This document shows, one piece after another, positions 16,774 to 23,855 of a stretch of 39,556 nt of DNA. The stretch is from DASRQK01 sp964436635 (lineage in GTDB: Bacteria; Bacteroidota; Bacteroidia; Sphingobacteriales; Sphingobacteriaceae): positions 1-39,556 of the forward strand of contig CAYTDM010000021.1 of the NCBI GenBank assembly GCA_964436635.1, written 5' to 3'. The notes under the pieces are model-generated. The model was not told where the DNA came from and ran no database searches. It was given only the letters and a program-made list of their open reading frames with translations. A program made the position numbers and the translations under genes. Each line of letters starts with the position of its first letter. Position 1 is the stretch's first letter.

Positions 16774-17808
16774 TTAAACTGGATCATTCACTTCCAGCAT
16801 TACATAATATTGGTTATCCTCTTTAATAGTATCTAATTTGTAATGAACACCATGTGCCTTTAATAAGAGCTGATCTAATGACGCCAAGCCCGTTTCCTGT
16901 CGATGTTTAAATATATAAGACGGATTCATGGAGTTGACACATTTAAAACGCAAACTATGTTCATTTTTTTCAAGTGTTACTTCTATAGGTTCTTTTGTGC
17001 CTTTGTACCCATGTAAATACGCATTTTCTATAATAGTTAAAAAGCTGAAAGGCACCACCATTGAATTAAAAGCCCGATCAAAATCCACAATGTTTAGTAC
17101 TTGATCACCTTCTATAGATTCTAATATAAATCTTAAAGCTTTCACCTGCGCAAATTCCTCTCTCCAATGCACTAATCTCGCATCATCACCCTGATGTTCA
17201 AAAACATAATTAATGAGTTCAGTCAAATGTTCCATGACTATTTTTGCGTCTGCAGCTTTATAGATTTTATTTTTAGCACCGAGAATAATCGAGAGATTCC
17301 GCAAGAAATGAATGCTTAAGCCTTTTCTTCCTTCAAATTGTTTTAATCGTTTCTCCACTGCTAAAAGCGTTTTTTGAAGAGCTTGTTGGGATTTCTTTAC
17401 TTCCATCTGCTTTGGCAAAATATAAATGAAATAATAAGCGAGTGCCGCGATAAAAAAGGAGGTAATCAGGCCAGAAACGATCCGCATGAAAAATTGGACA
17501 TTTGAAAAAGGAACTTCGGGATGATGCACTTGTTCTCCGATGGCAGGAAGCATGTAATAAACGACCCCATATACATAAGGCCAACTGAATATTACCATGG
17601 CCGCCAACGTTATATTTCCTGATCGGAAAGCCCGATGATAGAATTGGTTTAACACATACAACCAGCCATAATAATAGACCCCATACACGAAACCAATAAC
17701 CAGTGTTTGTATCAGTGATAAAGAAGTATTAATAATAACATTAATAATATAAAGCAGACTAATTAATCCAAGCCAAACCGTGATATATTTTGGATTTTTA
17801 ACTGACAT
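16774..17808 (-). CDS. Divergent LytS-type membrane histidine kinase
   Basis: A 344-residue membrane protein with four or five hydrophobic segments in the first 150 residues, then a coiled linker and a His_kinase-type region. The phosphoacceptor region reads 'LSIHFLRNLSIIL' where the family has 'QPHFLFNSLNSI': His167 is kept, but the preceding Pro is Ile166 and the second Phe is Arg170. The N-box 'LTIIENAYLHGY' is kept, and a shortened glycine loop ('TGLASLDQLLLKAHG') remains. The regulator gene follows at 12 bp and the LpxL-like gene precedes at 30 bp, so all three are probably one transcript. It may be active with changed partner specificity, or act mainly as a sensor/phosphatase. Position and fold are clear, activity is not. 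Confidence 0.83.
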   Translation of the reverse strand: MSVKNPKYITVWLGLISLLYIINVIINTSLSLIQTLVIGFVYGVYYYGWLYVLNQFYHRAFRSGNITLAAMVIFSWPYVYGVVYYMLPAIGEQVHHPEVPFSNVQFFMRIVSGLITSFFIAALAYYFIYILPKQMEVKKSQQALQKTLLAVEKRLKQFEGRKGLSIHFLRNLSIILGAKNKIYKAADAKIVMEHLTELINYVFEHQGDDARLVHWREEFAQVKALRFILESIEGDQVLNIVDFDRAFNSMVVPFSFLTIIENAYLHGYKGTKEPIEVTLEKNEHSLRFKCVNSMNPSYIFKHRQETGLASLDQLLLKAHGVHYKLDTIKEDNQYYVMLEVNDPV

Positions 17809-17838
17809 GATATTATAGATTTAAGTCACTAAATATCA

Positions 17839-18741
17839 CTAATTTAAAGAAAACAACTTATAGTTCAAAGCATCAATACAAAATAGACGGTCTCCTTCCC
17901 GATACACTTGCCAACGTTTTGTAGGAAACTCCATCATAGCATGCATTAAATCGTCTTTTGTCATAGAAATCGGAACAGGCACCACCCATTCATGAATGTA
18001 ACGCCAACATTCCCAGGACTCTGGAGAATCCTTAACAATGTTAGCAAGTAACGCATAAAGTTCTTCGGTGACCCGCTGCGCAAAACACCATCGATCCTCT
18101 CCATCTAGTGGCATGAATGGCGGTCTCCAATTCCAGGCTGAAGGCGCACCTCCCTGATGGTGCCAAAAAGGGTATATAGGCACATTCGACACATGTGCGA
18201 GCAAAGGAAAACCTTGACGCACATGTAAATGTCCAGCAAGAAAAGGCACGTGCAAGTTATTTTTTCTTCCTTGTCCTGTACCAGTGTTTCCATCAACATA
18301 AACCACCAGCGTATATTCATTTTTTAACGCACGAATAATTTGCAAACTCACAGCAGGATCTTCTGCATCCAACACCATTAAAGAAGGATACTGATGGACC
18401 CAACTATGCTCTTCACGAGCCAGTACAGATGTAGACACTAACAAAGTCAGCTTTAGCCTAGCGGACGCCAGCACTAAATTCAAAAATCGATACGACCCTA
18501 AATGAAAAGTAGCTATAATGCCAGGTCGATTGGCCAGTTGCTGTATAAAAGGATCCAATTCATTCTTTACTGAATCTATGTATGAAGGATCAAAACTTGC
18601 ATACGCTGCAAACGCATCTCGTTGATGCTGGCACACTTTTTCAAATAAACCATCGTATTGATCGCTGGGGTAATTCGGCAAAAAATGATAAATACTTGCA
18701 TTGAACATTGCGTGTGTTCGGTTTAATATCTGAAGTTCCAT
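17839..18741 (-). CDS. LpxL-like acyltransferase homolog with a changed HX4E motif
   Basis: A 300-residue protein without a membrane anchor at its start. The centre follows the LpxL/HtrB lysophospholipid acyltransferase fold: 'GIIATFHLGSYRFL' for the motif 'HLGNWE', 'YVDGNTGTGQGRK' then 'VPFLAG' for the 'DQ..G..VPFFG' block, and 'GFPLLAHVSNVPIYPFW' for the following strand. His80 is present, but the acidic residue five positions later is Arg85, so standard catalysis by the His-Asp/Glu pair is doubtful. A C-terminal tail of about 45 residues ('WQVYREGDRLFCIDALNYKL') is not part of the usual enzyme. It follows the 51-residue peptide gene and a terminator and precedes the kinase. A role in modifying or handling the peptide is possible but inferred. 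Confidence 0.7.
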   Translation of the reverse strand: MELQILNRTHAMFNASIYHFLPNYPSDQYDGLFEKVCQHQRDAFAAYASFDPSYIDSVKNELDPFIQQLANRPGIIATFHLGSYRFLNLVLASARLKLTLLVSTSVLAREEHSWVHQYPSLMVLDAEDPAVSLQIIRALKNEYTLVVYVDGNTGTGQGRKNNLHVPFLAGHLHVRQGFPLLAHVSNVPIYPFWHHQGGAPSAWNWRPPFMPLDGEDRWCFAQRVTEELYALLANIVKDSPESWECWRYIHEWVVPVPISMTKDDLMHAMMEFPTKRWQVYREGDRLFCIDALNYKLFSLN

Positions 18742-18760
18742 ATCGGTTTAGTATATTAAT

Positions 18761-18803
18761 AAAAAAATCCGACGGTCTAAGGCGAGCGCCTTTTTCCGCC
18801 GGA
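18761..18803 (-). terminator. Terminator between the peptide gene and the LpxL-like gene
   Basis: On the minus strand TCCGGCGG (18803-18796) pairs with CCGTCGGA (18775-18768), seven of eight positions, with an inner GGCG/CGCC hairpin, followed by seven T (18767-18761). It lies 40 bp after the peptide stop. Partial termination here would give more peptide mRNA than mRNA for the three genes behind it. Confidence 0.82.
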
Positions 18804-18842
18804 ATCACCCTTATTCACCAGTTTCTTTAAAGACTAAGTCGA

Positions 18843-18998
18843 TTAAAACGTAAAAATCGGACACTTAATAGGTTCTGGAGGTGGAAAAGGTTTCGGATCA
18901 TTGGCAAATTGATCCACTAATAAATCCACCATGTGAACAGCGTGCTCGGTCAGTTCAGGCGCTGACTGAATGGCCTCTAATAAATTAATAGTTTCCAT
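18843..18998 (-). CDS. 51-residue peptide with a Pro-rich Cys-containing tail
   Basis: A short gene found by reading the minus strand between the LpxL-like gene and the divergent operon. ATG at 18998, TAA at 18843. Residues 1-33 are acidic and helix-forming ('INLLEAIQSAPELTEHAVHM', then 'VDLLVDQFAND'), with no signal peptide; residues 35-51 are Pro-rich and hydrophobic (PFPPPEP at 37-43, one Cys at 46, ending in TF). This leader-plus-tail shape resembles ribosomal-peptide precursors, but no known precursor family or Gly-Gly site is seen. A strong terminator follows, then the LpxL-like protein, kinase and regulator genes. It could be a signal or modified peptide. Support is its open frame, position and terminator; function is unknown. 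Confidence 0.55.
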   Translation of the reverse strand: METINLLEAIQSAPELTEHAVHMVDLLVDQFANDPKPFPPPEPIKCPIFTF

Positions 18999-19141
18999 AA
19001 CGTATATAATTTAAGTTAATCAAGGGACAGCATAGCTGACGTTCATTATTCAGGGGAAATTATGAGGAAAGCAATTCAACATCAAAGTTCAGGGACAGAT
19101 AGGCCTATATAGGGGTAGACAACCTGTTTTAAGCCCTTTCG

Positions 19142-19208
19142 GCCCAACTTCAGTCATTTTATCCCAACTATGGACTATCCGTCCCGACAATGGACTATCC
19201 ATCCCAAC
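19142..19208. promoter_or_regulatory. Four TCCCAAC-type motifs at exact 20-bp spacing
   Basis: GCCCAAC (19142-19148), TCCCAAC (19162-19168), TCCCGAC (19182-19188) and TCCCAAC (19202-19208) start exactly 20 bp apart, two helical turns. Copies 2-4 share more flanking sequence (TGGACTATCC between 2-3 and 3-4). The last copy ends two bases before the -33 element of the rightward promoter. This is the expected place for an activator; the LytTR regulator at 16012 is the likely binder (inference). Confidence 0.82.
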
Positions 19209-19210
19209 AA

Positions 19211-19242
19211 ATTGTCAAAAGAAACGCTCCCACATATATTTA
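19211..19242 (+). promoter_or_regulatory. Promoter of the MauE-like operon
   Basis: ATTG (19211-19214), 20-bp spacer, TATATTTA (19235-19242): one mismatch in each box to the Bacteroidota consensus, as expected for an activator-dependent promoter. The ATG at 19247 is only four bases past the -7 box, so the mRNA would have almost no leader. Confidence 0.6.
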
Positions 19243-19246
19243 GGGC

Positions 19247-19675
19247 ATGAAAATCAAATACCTATACATCCTACTCATCGTCATGTGGACCTATTCCGCG
19301 CTCTCTAAGGTCATGGAGTTCGAGCGCTTTGTTATTGAATTAAATCGTTCTCCATACCTTCATCTGTATGCAGGTGCGATCGCTTACCTCCTCCCGGCCT
19401 TGGAGGTAGGCATCGCCCTCTTATTGGTCTTTGAACGCAGCAGGCGTTGGGGGCTGTACATCAGCCTGTATCTTATGACATTCTTTACTGCATACATTTA
19501 TGCCATGCTGAATTATAGCTATTACATCAGCTGTGCCTGCATGGGTTTGTTTGAAAGCTTGAGTTGGGAAGCGCATTTAAGTTTTAATATGGGCATCTGC
19601 ATCGCCTGTGCGATTGCTATTTACATGCACGATCGCCCACATCCCGTTCATCCTGCTAACCTATACACACGATGA
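19247..19675 (+). CDS. MauE/DoxX-like redox-associated membrane protein
   Basis: A 142-residue protein with four membrane segments (about 4-20, 38-60, 70-92, 112-128). The pattern 'YSALSKVMEFERFVIELNRSPYL', shown in parts as 'SALSKVMEF', then 'LLPALEVGIALLLVF' and a Cys-Ala-Cys in 'SCACMGLFESLSW' fits the MauE/DoxX redox family of Bacteroidota, whose members lie beside secreted thiol proteins. It is the first gene of a three-gene operon (16-bp gap to the next) that ends with a Cys-rich secreted peptide, so a role in thiol or disulfide handling for that peptide is plausible but inferred. Confidence 0.82.
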   Translation: MKIKYLYILLIVMWTYSALSKVMEFERFVIELNRSPYLHLYAGAIAYLLPALEVGIALLLVFERSRRWGLYISLYLMTFFTAYIYAMLNYSYYISCACMGLFESLSWEAHLSFNMGICIACAIAIYMHDRPHPVHPANLYTR

Positions 19676-19691
19676 TTAATCCTCTCCAGCC

Positions 19692-20774
19692 ATGAAAAGA
19701 ACACTCATTCTCATATTTACATTAGTCGCATTAGGATTGCTGAGCATGACAGTCTTGCATTTCAGCACCGACATGCCGAACCGCCAGGCAAATGGATTTG
19801 AAAGAAAATTCTTTGAAGAGCCAGTAGAAATCCTCGCTCAGCATACCTTCCCTGTGAAGTTCCGAGAACTTACCGGCACACACGATGGAAAGCTGTACCT
19901 CATGGGTGAAAATCCTTCCTTGGTCTATGTCATCGATGAACAGCTCGCGCAAATGGACAGCATTAAACTGCTCTTAAGTTATGTACCTAAGTTCATCCCT
20001 CGTTTTTATGGACTATTGGATTATCCCCGCATCCATTTATTAGGGGGCAATGCCTTTGCCATGATTACAGCCCACTTAGAAAAGGACAGCGTAGAAGTGA
20101 CGGATTTAAATCTGCCTGGATTCTTTAGTAATCCGGTGTATTTAGGCGATGGGGAATTTATGCTACAGGTCATTGATTCCATTAGTTTGGATGCCTTCTT
20201 TGTGCGCATGAATGAAGACGGAGAAGTCATCCAAGAAGAAACGAATCTCTCCACACGTCAAGGCGATGCTGGTTTCCTCAGCAGCGGACAGTTACGCCAC
20301 GATAAAGCCAGTGGAGTCCTGAGTTATGTGCAGTTTAACAGCCATCATTGGATGGCCTTTGACCCCTCTATGCACCTGCATAGAAGAGGTAACACTATCG
20401 ACACGAACAGCAGCATTAAAACCGAATTCATTCGGCACGACCGCAATGTAAACTATAAAAAACCACCCATGGCGGTAAATGCGTATACCAGTGTATACAA
20501 TGAAATCTTATATGTACGATCCAAGCTTAGGGCGGATCAAGAATCTAGTAAGGACTTTCGCCATCATGCTGTGATCGATGCATACGATATGATTCTAGGC
20601 GAATATGAAGGTAGTTTTTACCTTCCTCATCCACAAGAGGGCGAGATACAGCAGTTCTATGTGCTAGACAAGAACCGCTTGCTTGCCCTCACGGGTGGAA
20701 CCGTAACGATCTTTCAGATACCAAGAGAATTATCGAGTAAGAAAATCTTTAACATACCCTATGATATTGATTAA
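19692..20774 (+). CDS. Secreted protein, probably beta-propeller-like, unknown function
   Basis: A 360-residue protein with an N-terminal signal/anchor (residues 1-23). The rest is rich in short beta strands with repeated turns such as 'GTHDGKLYLMGENPSLVYVID', in parts 'DGKLYLMG', 'NEILYVRSKL' and 'VIDAYDMILGEYEGSFYLP', typical of 6-bladed-propeller proteins of Bacteroidota, but I do not recognise a named family. No metal or catalytic motif stands out. It lies 16 bp after the MauE-like gene and 85 bp before the small Cys-rich peptide gene, and is most likely co-transcribed with both. Confidence 0.72.
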   Translation: MKRTLILIFTLVALGLLSMTVLHFSTDMPNRQANGFERKFFEEPVEILAQHTFPVKFRELTGTHDGKLYLMGENPSLVYVIDEQLAQMDSIKLLLSYVPKFIPRFYGLLDYPRIHLLGGNAFAMITAHLEKDSVEVTDLNLPGFFSNPVYLGDGEFMLQVIDSISLDAFFVRMNEDGEVIQEETNLSTRQGDAGFLSSGQLRHDKASGVLSYVQFNSHHWMAFDPSMHLHRRGNTIDTNSSIKTEFIRHDRNVNYKKPPMAVNAYTSVYNEILYVRSKLRADQESSKDFRHHAVIDAYDMILGEYEGSFYLPHPQEGEIQQFYVLDKNRLLALTGGTVTIFQIPRELSSKKIFNIPYDID

Positions 20775-20784
20775 TCAACAAGGA

Positions 20785-20809
20785 GCGGTGGGAACAGTCG
20801 CCCCACCGC
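20785..20809 (+). other. GC-rich stem-loop before the small secreted peptide gene
   Basis: GCGGTGGG (20785-20792) pairs perfectly with CCCACCGC (20802-20809). No T-run follows, so it is more likely an RNA processing or stability element between the propeller-like gene and the peptide gene than a terminator. Confidence 0.65.
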
Positions 20810-20843
20810 ACTCGAGATCCTTAAGCGGCAAATACCAAAAAAG

Positions 20844-20852
20844 AAAGGAGGT
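20844..20852 (+). promoter_or_regulatory. Strong Shine-Dalgarno sequence (AAAGGAGGT)
   Basis: AAAGGAGGT ends seven bases before the ATG at 20860. Strong Shine-Dalgarno sites are rare in Bacteroidota and none of similar strength was noticed before the other genes of this window. Confidence 0.8.
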
Positions 20853-20859
20853 ATAAAAA

Positions 20860-21090
20860 ATGAAAAAAGCAAACATGATCGCTTTATTAGCGATGTTCTT
20901 AACAGCTTCCGTGACTTTCGCAACAGCGAACTTCCAGGCATCTCATGATGATCCGCCGGTGTTTGATTGTTGGAGTGATGATCTAGACAGAATTGCAGGG
21001 AAAGATCCAGACATGACTTTAAACGATTGTGATGGACAAAATGTGTTTTGTTGTTATGACGAGAATGGCATTGCTCATTCACAAGAATGA
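20860..21090 (+). CDS. Small secreted Cys-rich protein (DUF6520-like)
   Basis: A 76-residue protein with a signal peptide ('KKANMIALLAMFLTASVTFA', cleavage near 22) and a short acidic mature part with Cys37, 57, 64 and 65 ('FDCW', 'NDCDG', 'FCCYDE'). The layout resembles the DUF6520 small secreted proteins of Bacteroidota, which have similar signal peptides and a few Cys near the end; function unknown. It is the last gene of the MauE-like operon and has an unusually strong ribosome-binding site, which suggests high expression. The four Cys could form two disulfides, with the MauE-like protein as a possible redox partner (inference). Confidence 0.75.
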   Translation: MKKANMIALLAMFLTASVTFATANFQASHDDPPVFDCWSDDLDRIAGKDPDMTLNDCDGQNVFCCYDENGIAHSQE

Positions 21091-21099
21091 ATATAAATC

Positions 21100-22488
21100 C
21101 TAATTAGCATCTTTTATTACAATCATGTCTAGTTGAAGTTTCATTCTCCTAAATTCAAGGCCATAAGCAGTTATGGCCTTGTTTACTGCATCAAAATCTG
21201 AGGGATCAACGTCCAATTCCAAATCAATTGGAAATGAAACCCCAGTTTCATTAACAATCGGTATTTCAGAGTAGTATATGGCAAGTGTAGTCCCTTGCCA
21301 CCAAAACATAAATTCATCGATGGTCCCATTAGAAACTGTAATCCTTTTTGCGTGAGGGTCAACTCTAATGCTTTTTTTTTCACCAGCACTTTTTAATTTG
21401 CTGCTATCTGAACAATGTAAAACCCATGCATCGACAACTCTACTTTCTAATTTCCCATTTAAATTATAATGTTTACCAAAATAAACATTTAAATCATCTA
21501 ACATCTCTTGATTGATAATTACAGAATCTATTCTAGGAAGAATAATTTCATAATTAAATAATTTCAAACTGTCCGGGATAGCCATAAATTCTTCCTTCCT
21601 TGATAAATTAAAATACAAGGTAGAATCTGAAGCTTCCCAAATCATTCTTCCCCCAAACAATAAATAAAAGTCTGAGCTTTTAGGCCAAACGGAATGAGGG
21701 TTAGTAGAAAACACTTGAGCATATAAATCTTGAATTCTAGAATTTGTACTTTTAAGTGTAACGATATCTCCCAATTTCCTTACAACAGACCTAGATGTAT
21801 TAATTCCAGGAATGTATGAAGTTAATATTTTACTTCGCTTAATTTTCTGAACTGGAAGTTCATAGCTTCCTAATCCCCCAATAAGAAGAGGTTTTCTGTG
21901 ATCATAATCAATAACATCCGATTTTTTGATGAAATCCAAATTAATATTTTCAAGTATTATCCTAATATTTTTTGTATTTAATTCCTTATGTCCAGTGATT
22001 GCCGAAACTTTACCTTTAGTGTTTACCCAAACCTCATGTGGAAGTAATCGATATGGAAAGAGATGATTAAGATCTGTTTGTGTAACAAAAGGTAATTTAA
22101 TTTTCGAAAGAATTGGAGATTTATTAATAATCGTTTTCACCATTATTGAATCATCCATCGTAACTGGAATAATCATAATTTTATCTCCAAACTCCTCTTG
22201 TAGTGCAGCCATCTTGGGCATTTGTTCTATGCATACTTTGCACCAAGTAGCCCAAAAGCTTAGGATTACCAACTTCCCTTTCCATTCTTCTGGATAAATA
22301 ATTGAATCAGAATGATTAATTACATTTCTTAATGTAATTGAAGGAACTTGATCACCTATTTCTAATGGTTTTTGACTTGAGCTTGTTTGAGCTTGTGTTG
22401 CATTAAAACTGACAATTAATAAACAAACTAATAATAGCAGACATATTCCTCTCTGCTTTAAATGTATATAAAGATAGTAATTATTCAT
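21100..22488 (-). CDS. TlpA-like thioredoxin protein with C-terminal DUF3738-like domain
   Basis: A 462-residue secreted protein. A signal/anchor (to about residue 34) is followed by a TlpA/AhpC-TSA thioredoxin domain (about 42-170) with the redox pair Cys83-x-x-Cys86 in 'FWATWCKVCIEQMP' and the cis-Pro loop in 'LPHEVWVNTKGKV'. From about 210 there is a second domain ending in 'AVNKAITAYGLEFRRMKL' and 'DMIVIKDAN', which resembles the end of the DUF3738/TIGR03435 family. It is the third gene of the susC-susD-tlpA operon and overlaps susD by eight bases. Such trios are common in Sphingobacteriaceae; the substrate is unknown. It converges with the small Cys-rich peptide gene, nine bases away. 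Confidence 0.85.
   Translation of the reverse strand: MNNYYLYIHLKQRGICLLLLVCLLIVSFNATQAQTSSSQKPLEIGDQVPSITLRNVINHSDSIIYPEEWKGKLVILSFWATWCKVCIEQMPKMAALQEEFGDKIMIIPVTMDDSIMVKTIINKSPILSKIKLPFVTQTDLNHLFPYRLLPHEVWVNTKGKVSAITGHKELNTKNIRIILENINLDFIKKSDVIDYDHRKPLLIGGLGSYELPVQKIKRSKILTSYIPGINTSRSVVRKLGDIVTLKSTNSRIQDLYAQVFSTNPHSVWPKSSDFYLLFGGRMIWEASDSTLYFNLSRKEEFMAIPDSLKLFNYEIILPRIDSVIINQEMLDDLNVYFGKHYNLNGKLESRVVDAWVLHCSDSSKLKSAGEKKSIRVDPHAKRITVSNGTIDEFMFWWQGTTLAIYYSEIPIVNETGVSFPIDLELDVDPSDFDAVNKAITAYGLEFRRMKLQLDMIVIKDAN
21157..21180. other. Perfect 10-bp stem-loop inside the tlpA 3' coding end
   Basis: AAGGCCATAA (21157-21166) and TTATGGCCTT (21171-21180) with a GCAG loop. It lies 67 bp downstream of the convergent Cys-rich peptide gene and could help end that transcript, but no T-run follows on the plus strand. 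Confidence 0.5.
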
Positions 22489-23827
22489 AACCTGGGTTTT
22501 GTTTAAGGTTTGGATTCTGTTGAATATCGGATTGAAGAATAGGATAAAGAGCTGCCCAACTATTCCATGTAGTTGGTTTCTCTATAGCCATAGTAGCATC
22601 TAATCTTCCAGTTCTTTTTAGATCAAACCAGCGATGTGCCCCTTCTGTAAATAATTCTACTCTACGTTCTTGTAATACGATGGTAATTGCAGATTCTTTA
22701 TCAGTTGGAGCAGGAAGTGGTATTTCTAAACCTCCATGATGTTTACGAACTGTATTGATATCTGCAATTCCTTCTTCATACTTACCTTGCATCATCAATG
22801 CTTCTGCACGGATTAAATAGATTTCTGCAAGGCGAATAGCTGTATAAGATTCATCTGTTCCAGCGGCTGCTGATGTAAATTTCAGGGGAACAAAAATTGA
22901 GCTACCAGCAAATTCGCTCGTCTTCAGCCATTTTTCTTTACGTACATCACCTTCTTCAAATGCGTTCACTAAAAAATCTGTACACACGCTCCCAGGGGAT
23001 GAAGTATATAAGAATCTTGAAGCAGGTGAATTAGATTGGGTTGTATTATTGAACCATTGCCATATTGCCTCCTTACTATTCACTTGAAATACCCTTCCTC
23101 CAGGAGATAATAATTCGAAACGTCCTGATTGTATAATTTTATTTGATTCAATTTCAGCTTGGACATAATTCTCTTGATAAAGATATGCTCTGGCTAATAA
23201 GGCTGTTGCTGACCAAAAATTTGCCCGACCCTTATAGGTGTTTGAAATACTTTTCTCAAGTAAAGATTGACTACGTTTTAAATCGTTGATAATTTCTTGA
23301 TATACTATATTGTTCGGTGAGCGAGCGATCAATCTATTTTCTTCAACATTAGAGGTCAAGACTAATGGAATGTCTCCATAGAAGTTTACAAGCATAAAGT
23401 GACTAAATGCTCTTACAAACAAGGCCTCTCCTAAAAATTCATCTATCTTGGATAAGGACAAATTATTAGAATGTTGGATACCTTCGACTGCTCTATTACA
23501 CATATAAATAGTTCTGTAAAATTTTGACCAGGGAAGCGAAGAATCATTAGCATGCAAATTATTTGTATAATATGCATGTGAACTTGTTAAACCATAAGGA
23601 TATATATCTCCGCTTATCGTTGAATTATCTATGACTATATTATCAACCATAGATAACTGCCGCAATTGCTGGTATAATCCTAAAATTGACGAATTAGCTG
23701 TTGATATATCATTAAAAACTTCACTTTCTAACAATCTATCCGTTAGCTTATTAACTTCCACATACTTATTACAGCCTACCGAGAAAATAATAGAAAGCAA
23801 CAACGAAATCATTAAATTATGTTTCAT
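22481..23827 (-). CDS. SusD/RagB-like outer-membrane nutrient-binding lipoprotein
   Basis: I place the start at ATG 23827, giving 448 residues that open with a lipoprotein signal ('LLLSIIFSVGCNKYVEV', Cys at about residue 19), instead of the longer frame from 23887 that runs into susC. SusD features are the TPR-like helices ('ISTANSSILGLYQQL'), the internal 'YLIRAEALMMQGKYEEGIADIN', 'VLQERRVELFTEGAHRWFDLKRTGR' and a C-terminal 'LKQNPGYE'. It lies directly behind susC (28-bp gap) and overlaps the tlpA gene by eight bases. SusD lids the SusC transporter and captures its substrate; which one cannot be read from the sequence. Confidence 0.95.
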   Translation of the reverse strand: MKHNLMISLLLSIIFSVGCNKYVEVNKLTDRLLESEVFNDISTANSSILGLYQQLRQLSMVDNIVIDNSTISGDIYPYGLTSSHAYYTNNLHANDSSLPWSKFYRTIYMCNRAVEGIQHSNNLSLSKIDEFLGEALFVRAFSHFMLVNFYGDIPLVLTSNVEENRLIARSPNNIVYQEIINDLKRSQSLLEKSISNTYKGRANFWSATALLARAYLYQENYVQAEIESNKIIQSGRFELLSPGGRVFQVNSKEAIWQWFNNTTQSNSPASRFLYTSSPGSVCTDFLVNAFEEGDVRKEKWLKTSEFAGSSIFVPLKFTSAAAGTDESYTAIRLAEIYLIRAEALMMQGKYEEGIADINTVRKHHGGLEIPLPAPTDKESAITIVLQERRVELFTEGAHRWFDLKRTGRLDATMAIEKPTTWNSWAALYPILQSDIQQNPNLKQNPGYE

Positions 23828-23855
23828 AATATCTAATTGTTTTAATTTTAGATCT

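Noticed and set aside
19142..19208. 20-bp periodic motifs as a CRISPR or iteron origin
   Set aside because: The shared core is only 7-10 bp, there are four copies between divergent promoters and no replication gene; a regulatory array fits better.
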